Assembly: GCA_027475525.1 (NCBI GenBank)
Contig: JAMWFC010000055.1
Coordinates: forward strand, 3,110,001 to 3,174,000
DNA length: 64,000 nucleotides
From: Macrolepiota albuminosa
Lineage: Eukaryota > Basidiomycota > Agaricomycetes > Agaricales > Agaricaceae
Direction of reading: 5' to 3'
The first letter of the stretch is position 1. Each line of letters begins with the position of its first letter. The notes below the pieces were generated by a model, which was not told where the DNA came from, did not search any database, and was given only the letters and a program-made list of their open reading frames with translations. The position numbers and the translations under genes are program-made. Positions 47,282 through 57,442 of this stretch are shown here, piece by piece.

Positions 47282-48298
47282 CTAGTCCTTGGTATGGCCT
47301 CCATTTGCCTTTATAACTGCTTTGATTCTTTTAGGCATGCTCTTTATGAGGCTTTGGCATACCTTTGATGATATTTCATTCCACTCCTTGATTACTCTCT
47401 TCCACAACTCATGCACTCCTTTAGAGAATACCTCATACTCCAAAAGTTTGCACTTGATGTAAACCCAGAGGTGTTTAATAGGATTGAGGTCAGGGGATTG
47501 GGCAGGCCAGGATATCACAATGATGTTGTTATCAGAAAACCAGGTTGTTGCCCATTTGGAGATGTGTTTTGGGTTGTTGTCTTGTTAAAAATACTGTTCT
47601 TTCTTCTCCATTTCCAACTTCTCAAAGCTTTCTACCACTTCCTTATCCAAAATCTCACAATACTATGCAGCGTTTATCTTCTCCTGAACTTCTATGAGCT
47701 TTCCTACTCCATTTCAACCCATGCAGCCCCACACCATTAAATTGTTTTCTCTTTCATGCTTGACAGTTGGTGTAGTGATGCAGTCAGATAGTGGTTCTCC
47801 TGGAATTTTCCACACATATACCTTCCCATCTAATCCAATCCAATTAATCTTTGTCTCATCACTCCACAAAACCCTTTTCCAATCCTCCACTCTCCAGTTT
47901 TCATGATACTGAGCAAATTTGAGCCAGTTTGCACAATAAGCAGCCTTGAGCATGGGAAATTTCTTCTTTATTGCTAAGCAAAAACCTGCCTCCTTCAATG
48001 CATTCCTAAATGTATGGGAATTGACAGGACTGGAGATGACAGAATTAATGAACTGTGTAGCTTGAACAGCATCATCCAGCTTCCCAGTAGTAATTTGATG
48101 AATAATAAACTGTTTGTCATGTGCTGTAAGCTTGGAAGGATGATCTCCAGGATGATTTTCTTTGTTGCTCTCCAGTTTTTTGCTGATCCTCCCCACAGTG
48201 CCCTTTTCCAGGCCAGTTTTTTCTTGGATTTGATGCTGAGAATACCTCTCATTGAGAGAAGCAACAGAAGAGTGATTGGCAGCAGAAACAGGTCGCAT
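47282..48298 (-). pseudogene. Tc1-type transposase relic
   Basis: The N-terminal part (48298-47714) holds a helix-turn-helix-like start (LNERYSQHQIQEKTGLEKGT), then VLWSDETKINW with the first catalytic aspartate. The frame continues leftward with three in-frame stops (TGA, TAG, TAA) but readable QDNNPKH with the second aspartate. The end (47518-47282) reads PAQSPDLNPIKHLW, where the family's third catalytic acid, glutamate, is lysine. About 340 codons, the usual Tc1 length. Dead by stops and by the lost glutamate. Terminal inverted repeats were not clearly found; TCACATGA words recur outside both ends. Confidence 0.85.
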
Positions 48299-48551
48299 GA
48301 TGGTAGTAGACTGTCAAGAAGGTGATTGATTGAAGTTGAACATGTCAAGTTAATACAAACAAGGTCACATGACATTGTTTATACTTCCCACAAGGTGTTT
48401 CCATAATGTTAGAAGGGCGCCCTGCGGCCGCACAGCCCGCTACTTCATAGAGAAAGAATATTTCTATTTTCACAAGCCATATCTTCATTTTCCTTTTGTA
48501 TATAGAACAACGTTTTATCTCGTTTTGGATAATAATCACATTTCTTTCCCT
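48299..48551. other. Sequence between the transposase relic and the gap
   Basis: It includes the upstream part of the Tc1 element and, at 48416-48440, a GC-rich word (GGGCGCCCTGCGGCCGC) that is out of character with its surroundings. No gene is seen. Confidence 0.4.
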
Positions 48552-48651
48552 NNNNNNNNNNNNNNNNNNNNNNNNNNNNNNNNNNNNNNNNNNNNNNNNN
48601 NNNNNNNNNNNNNNNNNNNNNNNNNNNNNNNNNNNNNNNNNNNNNNNNNNN
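48552..48651. other. Assembly gap of exactly 100 N
   Basis: A run of 100 N, a conventional placeholder for a gap of unknown size. The 77 bases just after it (48652-48728) are identical to 36483-36559 in the first receptor gene, after which the two diverge. Confidence 1.
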
Positions 48652-49774
48652 GTCTAATCTTGCTATAACATTTTGGCAAAGTGGAAAACTGGAAGAGGCT
48701 GAGAATCTTGAACAAGAAGTGCTCAAATCTAGAAAAGAATCCCTTGGAAGCAATCATCCAGACACAGTTCAAGCTATGTCTCATCTTGCTATAACACTTT
48801 GGCAAAGTGGAAAACTAGAGGAAGCTAAGAGTCTTGAACAAGAAGTACTCAAGATTAGAAGAGAGGCCTTTGGATGCAATCATCCAGACACTGTTCAAGC
48901 TATGTCTAATCTTGCTGTAACAATCAGAAATAGTGGAAAATTGAAGGAGGCTGAGAATCTTGAAGTAGAAGTGCTTAATATTAGAAGAAAAATCTTTGGA
49001 AGCAATCATCCAGATACAGTTCAAGCTATATCTAATCTTGCTGTAACACTTTGGCAGAGTGGAAAACTAGAGGAAGCTAAAAATCTTGAACAAGAAGTGC
49101 TCAATGTTAGAAGAGAAGCCTTTGGGAGCAACCATCCAGACACAGTTCAAGCCATGTCTAACCTTGCTATAACAATCAGAACAAGTGGAAAACTGGAGGA
49201 GGCTGAGAATCTTGAACAAGAAGTGCTCAATATTAGAAGAGAAACCTTTGGAAACAATCATCCAGACACAGTTCAAGCCATGTCTAACCTTGCTATAACA
49301 ATCAGAACAAGTGGAAAACTGGAGAAGGCTGAGAATCTTCAACAAGAAGTGCTTAATATTAGAAGAGAAACCTTTGGAAACAATCATCCAGATACAGTCC
49401 AAGCCATGTCTAATCTTGCTAAAACTTTTTGGCAAAGTGGAAAACTGGAGGAAGCTGAGAATCTTCAACAAGAAGTGCTCAATATTAGAAGAGAAACCTT
49501 TGGGAGCAATCATCCAGACACAGTCCAGGCCATGTCTAATCTTGCTGTAACTATTAAAACAAGTGGAAAACTAGAGAAGGCTGAGAATCTTGAGCAAGAA
49601 GTGCTCAATATTAGGAGAGAAAGCTTTGGAAATAATCATCCAGATACAATTCAAGCTATGTCTAATCTTGCTATAACACTTTGGAAAAGTGGAAAACTGG
49701 AGAAAGCTGAGAATCTTGAACAAGAAGTGCTCAATGTTAGAAAGAAAGTCATTGGCAACAATTATTCATTGTGA
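48652..49774 (+). CDS. C-terminal TPR array of a second NLR-type receptor (5' end missing)
   Basis: An open frame runs from the gap to the stop at 49774 and codes about nine 42-residue kinesin-light-chain-type TPR units with the same consensus as the receptor at 32858-37605 (SNLAITFWQSGKLEEAENL, EVLNIRRETFGNNHPDTVQA). The last unit ends RKKVIGNNYSL, matching the degenerate end of the first gene (RKKVFRNNYLL), so the true C-terminus is present. No frame break occurs inside. Patatin and NB-ARC parts would lie in the gap or elsewhere, since the sequence left of the gap is unrelated. It could be a paralogue, an allele, or a misplaced part of the first array. Confidence 0.8.
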
Positions 49775-50946
49775 TAACATTGAAAAATCTATATAGAATG
49801 CAACAAGATCTGGAAAAATCTAATACTGACCAAGGCCAACCAAGAACCTTCCTTTTGGAGTAACAACATCTCATTTTTTGTGTTTAGAGTCTCAATTTTC
49901 ATACTTAGAGTGTAAAAAATAAAATATATATATTGTCAACTTCAATATTAATATAAATACTATATTTGAACATTTTTAGAAGGTGTCTGAATGAGAAAAG
50001 GCCAAACATGATTTAGTGAACACCAGCTTTCATGCCTTGCATGTTTTTTGACCACACATGACCAAACAAACTTAAAATTCACCATTGTAGTAAGAAGACA
50101 CTACAAATAAATTTACACAAAGTAAGTATTGATTTATTCATTATTGATCAATGCTAATAAACATTGAATTCAGCTGATTAGTAAAAGCTTGACAATATTT
50201 AGCTATTGATATATCAGATATATCATCATGTAAGTAACTTTTAAAGAGTTTGAGCTATTGGGGACAACTTGAACCTGGACTACCATCATGGTTACTGGAG
50301 AGGCATGTGCACAGAGCACCTCTGCCACTATTGGCAGATCTAGCTCACAGCCTGGTGAAACCAAGAAACCTACAAAGGGCTGAAATACACTCAAGTTGGT
50401 ATCAAAGTACAGAACTTCTCCCCATAACCCACAAATACACTGGGAATATAAGTGCAAAACAGCATAAATTAGAAGACTGAACATGGAAAAAGAACAAACC
50501 ACTAAAATGTAGTGTCCATACTCATGCATAGAGCATACAAGCACAGATAACATATGGCATGGAAGCAACAACCAGAAAGCCACCTCAGATTTGAGAAACA
50601 CTGAGGACTGCACAAAATCATGAGCAACCTAAACCGGGCCAATAGACAGCTGGAAAAAAGAGAAGATCCTTCTGGCCCAACACAAAAACACAATCTAAAT
50701 TCAAATCTATACCAAATGAAAAGATCCTCAAGCCCCTTCTCAGAACAATTCTACACTGAAGCAGTAACTAGATCTCCAGGTTGCTGACCACACCAAGAAT
50801 CAAACAACCTGAGGGTGCACATTGACAGCCCCCAAGCCCTACCTTCTGAGGCCCCAGTGTCCTCCATGGTAATAGTAACCACACAGAAACAAATCAAAAT
50901 TGAGAGAAGCATGAACCAGGAAAAACCAATGGATATCGAAGTAGAC
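49775..50946. other. AT-rich stretch, no recognisable gene
   Basis: The plus strand at about 50270-50480 has protein-like composition broken by stops (ETKKPTKG-like run), perhaps a decayed transposon ORF. The overlapping minus-strand frame (50203-50613) shows no domain. TAGAC at 50942-50946 is the expected left target duplication of the chromodomain element. Confidence 0.4.
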
Positions 50947-51159
50947 TGTAAGGGCGACCTCTAGAGGCTGTGGCTCAGTCACGCAGCTGGCAGAGGGAGA
51001 TCCAAAGTGTATTAGAATATATACTGACAATATCAAGGTAGCTACTCACCTGGCAGAGGGAGATCCAAAGAGAACAAGTCTGGGGATTCCCTATGCCAGG
51101 TTGGACGCTTCTGGGGCCTCTGAAGCATGGGAAACAACTGTACAGTACAACAAAACCTT
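50947..51159 (-). mobile_element. Left part of a family-A 3' LTR split by Gypsy-2
   Basis: It starts TGTAAGGGCGACC like the other family-A copies and breaks off at ACAAAACCTT, where Gypsy-2 begins. The LTR resumes at 63313. Together the two parts make one normal LTR once the ACCTT duplication is discounted. Confidence 0.92.
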
Positions 51160-51453
51160 TGTAACAAAGTTACGAAGTTTATAGAGCTTAGTGTGCACAC
51201 AACACTGAATCAGACCAGACCGGTCTATTGACAATGTAGTATACAACAAAATTAAGCTGCTTTGTAAGCAGCTGGTAAACTATTTATATAGTAATGTAAA
51301 TTAATATTATATTATAATAAATATAATATAATAGTGTCTACTATACAGTAAGTAAAGCTATGTGGCCAATGCCACAATTAATATTATATTATAATAAATA
51401 TAATATAATAGTGTCTACTATACAGTAAGTAAAGCTATGTGGCCAATGCCACA
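51160..51453 (-). repeat. Gypsy-2 3' LTR
   Basis: TGTAACAAAGTTACG to GGCCAATGCCACA, 217 bp plus a 77-bp duplication (51299/51376). It differs from the right LTR at two sites only, CA versus TG and TG versus CG, both explained by CpG change. Contains an AT-rich TATATTATAATAAATATAAT core. Confidence 0.92.
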
Positions 51454-51463
51454 CCCCCCCCAA
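51454..51463 (-). other. Gypsy-2 polypurine tract
   Basis: On the minus strand TTGGGGGGGG abuts the 3' LTR, as at 12573-12580 in Gypsy-1. Confidence 0.8.
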
Positions 51464-51717
51464 TCAGACTGAGCTATGGTCTTGAGATAATACGACGGTC
51501 ATGCCATTGGTAAGTCAGGGACGGGGGCAATGGGAGAGTCCCCAGGCTCCTGGAATGGATCGGCAGTCGCGTCGTCCATGTCATAGTCGAGGAGTTCATC
51601 CTTGGGTGCGGGCGCATAGGAAGTGCCCAAAGGCCCTGCTACTGGCAGGGAATCGTCATAGTCCCGGAGGGGGGACAGTGTGAGATTGGGGTCGATGGTC
51701 GACCCTGGGACAGGTGG

Positions 51718-53127
51718 TTAGGGATCAGGCAGATCCCCGGTGTCGGACGGGTACTGGCGCATCCAGATTTTGCGGGCATGAATGTCTTGTCTGATGAGGA
51801 GGTACATCCCCTTGGTGAGCGCGTCGTCGTATGCACGACGACTGTCCTGCTGCTGGAGCATCAGGCATTGGCAATCGCCAATGGTGGCCTCACACCACCC
51901 ATCCCACTGAGCGATGGACTGGGGTGTACCGTAATGGTCGAGGCATTGTAGCCTCTCGTTGTCGATAGCGGCCGCCTCGTTGTAGAGCCGGCTGTCGCTG
52001 AAGAATAAATGGGCCAAGTAGGTGACCCCATAAGTATATGCGTGGTCAGCCCAGCTGACTGGGATTTGATTATGAAGAAGGACGTGTAACACGTCCGAAG
52101 TGGTGAACATGGAAGCTGACGCTTCCGGGATGTCCACAGCCCAAGCCTCGAAGTTAGGGTCGTCGGCGTGGAGGGGCACAAAGACTTGCCCCGTGGCCGC
52201 CTCGTACTCAGCCACGGCCTCTTTGTAGAGGCCTGGCCTTGCAAAGACATAGGCCAGGTACTTGTGTACCGTGGACTTGGAGGCGCGGCTGGCGCTGAGG
52301 GCGCATACAAGCGCAAACCCAAAGAGGCTGCGCCTATGAATACACATGGCACAGTCCATGGCCAGACCGGTCCATATGTTGGACGTCCCAGGACGTCCAT
52401 AGAGAAGGGCGTATGAGCCCAGGTAGTCCAAAGCAAATGGTTGCTTTGGATCAGGGGGGGTAAGGCCGACAAAGGCAATTTTCCCTCCCTCTTTGCGGCG
52501 ATAGAGCCACGATGGCACAATCATTCGTGGGACGTTTTCCCGCTCCTCTGGACTTGCGAAGGGTACCGCAATGGTCCTATACTCGACCTCGTCGAGTAAA
52601 TGAGACATAGCTCTGTCTCGGGCCGTAGGGTGGCAGTTGAGCGCCACCCGCTTGAATTCATTGAGCAAGAGGTAGCCCAACTGACGCTGACAAATTGGTG
52701 TAAACTGGTTGTTAACCAGTGCATAAAGTCTGCGGACTTCTCGAGGACTGCGGGGAAACCCGTGAGGTGCCACTTGGTACACCTTACTGTTGTGGGGCAT
52801 CGCAGCGGCGTTGCCCTCTTTATCGGTCTCAAAGGACCTGGCTGCGCGGGCTTCTTGCCCGACGAAGATGGTATTGGTCACTGGCGACCAATAGAATTGG
52901 GGAGCTAACCCCATGCCAAAGAATGAGTTCTGGCGCTCAATAGTGTGATCATGATAGATCACAACACCGAGTGCATCAGGAATGTGCCCGGTTTGGTCCT
53001 CGAGGAGGGCAGCTCCTCGCTTGGCGCTATCCTGCGCCCGATGCTCCATCTTGGCTCGTTGATTGCTGTTGCGCCGTTCACGCGCCATACGTTGTGCCAC
53101 CGTCTTGTGCGGCACAGGGGATTCCAT
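51718..53127 (-). CDS. Gypsy-2 ORF-X, intact 469-codon extra ORF of unknown function
   Basis: It opens with a basic stretch (QRMARERRNSNQRAKMEHR), then LLEDQTGHIPDALGV, ERQNSFFGMG, VAPHGFPRSPREV, a middle part with RSLFGFALVCALSAS, FARPGLYKEAVAEYEA, and toward the end HNQIPVSWADHAYTYGVTYL and HYGTPQSIAQWDGW. The same landmarks occur in order in the broken Gypsy-1 copy (12938-14527). By eye about half the residues agree in the best block, clearly fewer than in RT. No signal peptide, no convincing membrane helix, no metal-binding cluster. It is the last ORF before the LTR and is uninterrupted, unlike most of the element, which suggests it was functional recently. Start chosen as first ATG; function unknown. 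Confidence 0.75.
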   Translation of the reverse strand: MESPVPHKTVAQRMARERRNSNQRAKMEHRAQDSAKRGAALLEDQTGHIPDALGVVIYHDHTIERQNSFFGMGLAPQFYWSPVTNTIFVGQEARAARSFETDKEGNAAAMPHNSKVYQVAPHGFPRSPREVRRLYALVNNQFTPICQRQLGYLLLNEFKRVALNCHPTARDRAMSHLLDEVEYRTIAVPFASPEERENVPRMIVPSWLYRRKEGGKIAFVGLTPPDPKQPFALDYLGSYALLYGRPGTSNIWTGLAMDCAMCIHRRSLFGFALVCALSASRASKSTVHKYLAYVFARPGLYKEAVAEYEAATGQVFVPLHADDPNFEAWAVDIPEASASMFTTSDVLHVLLHNQIPVSWADHAYTYGVTYLAHLFFSDSRLYNEAAAIDNERLQCLDHYGTPQSIAQWDGWCEATIGDCQCLMLQQQDSRRAYDDALTKGMYLLIRQDIHARKIWMRQYPSDTGDLPDP

Positions 53128-53148
53128 ACGAGCCTCTTCAGGCTCCTC

Positions 53149-54822
53149 TTACCAATTGTCGTCGGAGGGCAGGGATGGCAGCCTCTCCAGCTCTGACTTC
53201 TCAGACCATGGGTCCATTGCCCACACACACCGCGGGAGTTGGGCTGGTGGGCCCTCTACCAATATGGCGGGTAAAAAGGGGATGTTAGCCTCTGGGGCCC
53301 CTTTCGGGGCATCCTCGGGGAAGTGCATGTTGACGTAGGCGTGCCCTTCCAGTTGCTTACCCCAACGATCCTTTCGGGGTAGTGAGGCCTTAGCCTTGGT
53401 GGGGCGTGTGCTCATGCCCCTGGAACTCTGCTCCCCAGAGTACGTGGTGGAGACCACGGATACCGGTCGCGAAGATGCGACCTCAGACGCGCCGCTGGCG
53501 AGGTGCTGGATAAGCCAGGGGGCGGCTGGAGCAGGGACATCTTCATAGGGAAGGATGTCCCGTCCTAGGCCCTGGCGAGGTGCTGGATAAGCCAGGGGGC
53601 GGCTGGAGCAGGGACATCTTCATAGGGAAGGATGTCCCGTCCTAGGCCGCCTCCCGGCCGGGGCAGCAACGCTCGACTTAATCGAGCGGAAGGGCGCGTC
53701 CTCCACTCCTTGCTGACGTGCCCTTTTGCTGGAGGCGGTGTCCTGACTCGGGGGTGTAGTCTGCCGCTTACGAGCAGCCGATAGGGCAAGGAGATCCGTT
53801 TTGCGCTGAGCGCGCATATGATCCATGTCGTCCATCATCCGGCAGATGAGGACGACTGCCTCCGCATTGCGGAGGAATGATGACTCTGCAGGTACATCGT
53901 ACCCGTTATCTTCCAGACGTTGGAGAAGGGTAGCCAGGACTAAGTCCTGGTTGTGACTGGGCTCGACAGCCCATGCTTTTCCTTTGTTGCATCGAGGACG
54001 TGACTCTTCTTCTGAGCTGGGCTTGGATTGGTGCAGCATTTTCAGCCGCTGTAGCAAGGAGAGCTTGGCCAAGCTCTCTGTCGGCGCATCAGCCGATGAA
54101 CTGATGCTCCGTCCTGGACTGAGAGTTTCTGTGCTCTCGATGGCCACGGTGGCCTGCACGAGGGATGCTTTGCGTCCCTCTAGATTGTCAATTGGTGCTG
54201 TGGTCGACATGGAAATCGACCGGCCTCCCTTGGCTTGCAACTCATGCGAGTCGCTGTACTGGGGCATTGCGCCCCAAGCCCCCATCCAAGCTGGGGGGTA
54301 CGGCATCATTACAGGCACACCACCCATCCCAGGGTAGTGCACCGAGGCGGTAAACTGGGGCAAAGGATGTGCGCCCATAGCCCCTCTCGCCATAGTGGGG
54401 GCAAACTGCCCCCATCCTGGCGCTGCTTGGGGGCTGACTAGCCCCCTGTAGGCCTGTTGTTGGGATTGGCCCTCGGTGTGATGTGGCGCATAAGTGCCCA
54501 ATACTGGTTGTTGGGGCTGATAGCCGCCCACAGGTGCGTTCTGGGGCATGAAGTTGCCCTGCATGGGTTGAAGTGGCGGATAGCCACTGATCACCGGCTG
54601 CTGCAGCAGGTAGCCCGCCGCTGGTGGTTGCTGCTGCTGTGGGAAGCCCACAGCTGGTTGCGATTGTCCCCACTGGGGCGCATTTTGGGTCAGCGGGGGA
54701 GCCATCTGCCCCCCCCCGGGAAGCCCACAGCTGGTTGCGATTGTCCCCACTGGGGCGCATTTTGGGTCAGCGGGGGAGCCATCTGCCCCCCCCCCTTTAG
54801 CCGACAGTAAGACCAATGGCAC
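53149..54822 (-). CDS. Gypsy-2 ORF-P, Pro/Gln/Ser-rich ORF downstream of pol
   Basis: The right part (54822-53620, 400 codons open) is dominated by repeats of the type GQSQPAVGFPQQQQ and GYQPQQPVLGTY, followed by a helical block (LLQRLEDNGYDVPAESSFL, MRAQRKTDLLALSAARKR) and a basic SSKRARQQ. Two 77-bp duplications (53495/53572, 54641/54718) break the frame; the piece 53457-53149 continues it. A CTG run (CAG on the coding strand) at 54831-54863 lies just upstream and would code polyglutamine if the true start is near 54890. The helical block and KRAR match Gypsy-1 ORF-P. It ends 22 bases before ORF-X. Confidence 0.65.
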
Positions 54823-54830
54823 AAACTCAA

Positions 54831-54832
54831 GG

Positions 54833-54863
<31 letters not shown>
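54831..54863 (-). repeat. CAG/CTG trinucleotide repeat
   Basis: Eleven or so CTG triplets on the plus strand, coding glutamines on the minus strand at the front of ORF-P. Length polymorphism is likely. Confidence 0.85.
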
Positions 54864-54864
<1 letters not shown>

Positions 54865-54994
54865 AGACTAATCCACGGGCATGTTGTCCATGGTTGAGGG
54901 AAAAAGGCGAAAAAGAAATTTCGCCTTTTAAGACGTGTTTCAGCCACAGCTGCTGACCAACTCAGCCAAGCCGCAATCGGCACTGCTGATCAAA

Positions 54995-55988
54995 TTAAGC
55001 GCTGGCACACTTACTTAATTGATGTGGGCGCTTAATGCCCTTCAACTCCAAATAACGGTCAAGTGCCGCCAACTTGGAGCAATGGGAGTGTGGCTCCCAT
55101 GTTGTGTCCCCGAGGGACCATCGTACCTCAAACTCGAGCATGTTACGCTCAGTCCACCGGTGCCCAATTATGCACTCAATGAACCATTCATCATCCATCG
55201 TACCTCAAACTCGAGCATGTTACGCTCAGTCCACCGGTGCCCAATTATGCACTCAATGAACCATTCATCATCGTCTCGAGCCCCAAAATCATAGGGGCCC
55301 AGGGTTGCCCTGTTAGGGAATAGCGCATCGTCAGACACGCTGTAAGGTCGCAACAGCGACACATAAAACTTAGGAACGATGCGTCGTTCCTGTAATGCCA
55401 GAGGCAGCTCCAACACGTAGTTGGAGGTACTTGGCTCTGCGTCTAGAATGCGGTATGGGCCTATCCATTTCGGGCAGAGTTTACTCGCCCCACGTAGTTG
55501 GAGGTACTTGGCTCTGCGTCTAGAATGCGGTATGGGCCTATCCATTTCGGGCAGAGTTTACTCGCCCATCCCTTTGGGAGCCTCAGATTATGTGTTGATA
55601 GGTACACCAATGCTCCTACTGCTATTGGTGTGTCTGCTCACCTACAGTGATTGGCGTTTTTTGCCTGGAAGACTTGCGCCTCTATGATGGCGTCATGCGC
55701 CAACGCAAGGTTCTCCAGGGCCTGCCTGGCGAACACGACAACTCCTCGGTGGGCCACCGTATCAGCACGAACTTAGTGCAGCATGGAGGGCAAGTACCCT
55801 CCATTGAGCTCAAAGGGCGCATACCCTGTGGTATCTGAGATACTCGCGTTAATCACAAACTCAGTGAGTGGACACCAGTCCACCCAGTCCTGTTGGTCAG
55901 GGCAAACAACTGCCCTCAAAATCTGGCCTATACTGCAGTCAGCCCACTCTGTCTGCCCATCCGTTTGAGGATGGAAGGACGTCGACAT
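54995..55988 (-). pseudogene. Gypsy-2 integrase C-terminal half with chromo-like tail
   Basis: The right piece (55988-55773) has FHPQTDGQTEWADCS with the third catalytic acid; the arginine that follows in Gypsy-1 is tryptophan here, fitting a CGG to TGG change. The piece 55545-55168 has LCPKWIGPYRIL, and 55198-54995 has DDEWFIECIIGHRW and FEVRWSLGDTTWE, a divergent chromodomain layout. Two 77-bp duplications (55118/55195, 55414/55491) and a stretch around 55620-55770 break the frame. Confidence 0.8.
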
Positions 55989-55994
55989 GAGGAG

Positions 55995-57428
55995 TCACGC
56001 TCCTAGCAGTTTGTGGAGTTCCCTCCACCATTGAGACGTGAACTTCGAGTCACAGTCGCTCACAATGGTGCTAGGCAGCCCATGCAGCCTAACGATCTCC
56101 CTCAGGTAGATCCATGACAGCTCCTTAGCCGTCAGCGTAGTTCGCACCGGTATGAGGTGCACCATGCTCGTCATGTGGCAGATGACCACCCAGAGGTAAT
56201 CAGACCCTCGGGACTCAGGAAAGGGACCTACAAAGTCCATTCCAATGGAATCCCAGGGTTTCACCGGTACGGGTAGCTGGTGTAGCTTCCCGGAAGGGGA
56301 TTCAGGGGGCAACTTTGCCCTCTGACACGCTGCGCATGAGGCGCAAAACTTAGTCACTTCTTGGGCCATACGTGGCCACCAATACCATCTCCGGATGTAG
56401 CCCAATGTCCGGGCGGCACCAAAGTGCCCCACCAGTGCATGGGCCTGGTCCAAGACCTGTGTAACAATGGTTCGCGTACAGGGGAGGCAGACCACTGCCA
56501 CCCCTTGACGGTTCTCCGTTGTGATCAGTCCACCAGGCTCATGCCTGAACCGAGGATGGTCGTCAGGATTGGCGATTATCTCGGCAAAGAGAGAATCATC
56601 GCCATAGTCCTGCACCACTTCCTTCCGGAAGTCGTCATTGACCAGGCTAGGGGGCTGGGATGAAGGCAATTTGCCTTCAAGCATCTCCGCAAGCATAACG
56701 GGTATATCGTGGCGCTCATGCTCCCCAGTGGACGCTGGGTCCACGGCTTCATGCTCCTTGAGCAACTGGGCGGCTACGTCCCGCTCTTCACGCTGCTCTC
56801 TGAGGCGAGTGCTTCGCCTCCGTTCATCGTCATGCATAGCGTGTACTTCCAGGACATGCTCCCTGAGCTCCTGGTATCGGTGGAGAGGTAAGTCCTCTCC
56901 ATCTGGGTCTATGCAGCAGTCTGCCTGCACATACTCATGAGGCTCATGAGCCTCCCTGACTACATCACTCTCAAAGTAGCGTGACAAGCAGTCTGCCACT
57001 TTGTTGAGTTCACCTTTAACATAGGTGATGTCGAACTGATATCTTGACATGTAGTCTATCCACCATTGCTGACGCGGCAACAAGTTCACCTGAGTTTTGA
57101 AGAACTCAAGGGCCTTGTGGTCCGTTATGATGTGGATGGGATATCCCATCAGCTTATCCTCCCATTTGAGGAGGGCCTCGAGTATGGCAAGAGTCTCCAG
57201 CTCATGCACCGCATAGTTTTGCTGGGCCATCGTGAACTTCTTTGACATGAACCCTGCTGGGCAGCACGTCTGCCAGCTGCTTCCCTGACCATACATGGCT
57301 CCGACGCCTGTCTTGGACGCGTCGCAAATGAGCCATATCAGCACGTCTGCCAGCTGCTTCCCTGACCATACATGGCTCCGACGCCTGTCTTGGACGCGTC
57401 GCAAATGAGCCATATCAGCTCGTCCCAT
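55995..57428 (-). CDS. Gypsy-2 RNase H and integrase core
   Basis: 477 codons: LICDASKTGVGAMYGQ, HELETLA and ITDHKAL of RNase H, a CLSRYFESD linker, an arginine/glutamate-rich region, then the integrase zinc finger (LVGHFGAARTLGYIRRWYWW, CASCAACQRAK) and catalytic aspartates in GMDFVGPFPES and TIVSD. It ends at a TGA at 55995-55997, apparently a CGA changed to TGA, after which the integrase continues. The N-terminal ~30 codons repeat because of a 77-bp duplication (57262/57339). Confidence 0.88.
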   Translation of the reverse strand: MGRADMAHLRRVQDRRRSHVWSGKQLADVLIWLICDASKTGVGAMYGQGSSWQTCCPAGFMSKKFTMAQQNYAVHELETLAILEALLKWEDKLMGYPIHIITDHKALEFFKTQVNLLPRQQWWIDYMSRYQFDITYVKGELNKVADCLSRYFESDVVREAHEPHEYVQADCCIDPDGEDLPLHRYQELREHVLEVHAMHDDERRRSTRLREQREERDVAAQLLKEHEAVDPASTGEHERHDIPVMLAEMLEGKLPSSQPPSLVNDDFRKEVVQDYGDDSLFAEIIANPDDHPRFRHEPGGLITTENRQGVAVVCLPCTRTIVTQVLDQAHALVGHFGAARTLGYIRRWYWWPRMAQEVTKFCASCAACQRAKLPPESPSGKLHQLPVPVKPWDSIGMDFVGPFPESRGSDYLWVVICHMTSMVHLIPVRTTLTAKELSWIYLREIVRLHGLPSTIVSDCDSKFTSQWWRELHKLLGA

Positions 57429-57442
57429 CTAGGGTCGATTGG

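Noticed and set aside
48416..48440. Cloning-vector contamination at a NotI-type site
   Set aside because: Only one 8-bp site and no longer vector-like sequence is seen; chance or a transposon end explains it as well.
50203..50613. 136-codon minus-strand membrane protein
   Set aside because: Hydrophobic composition is what an antisense frame of the polar plus-strand reading would give; no homologue is recalled.
51718..53127. ORF-X as a retroviral-type envelope protein
   Set aside because: No signal peptide, no clear membrane-spanning helix and no cleavage site are visible; only its position recalls env.
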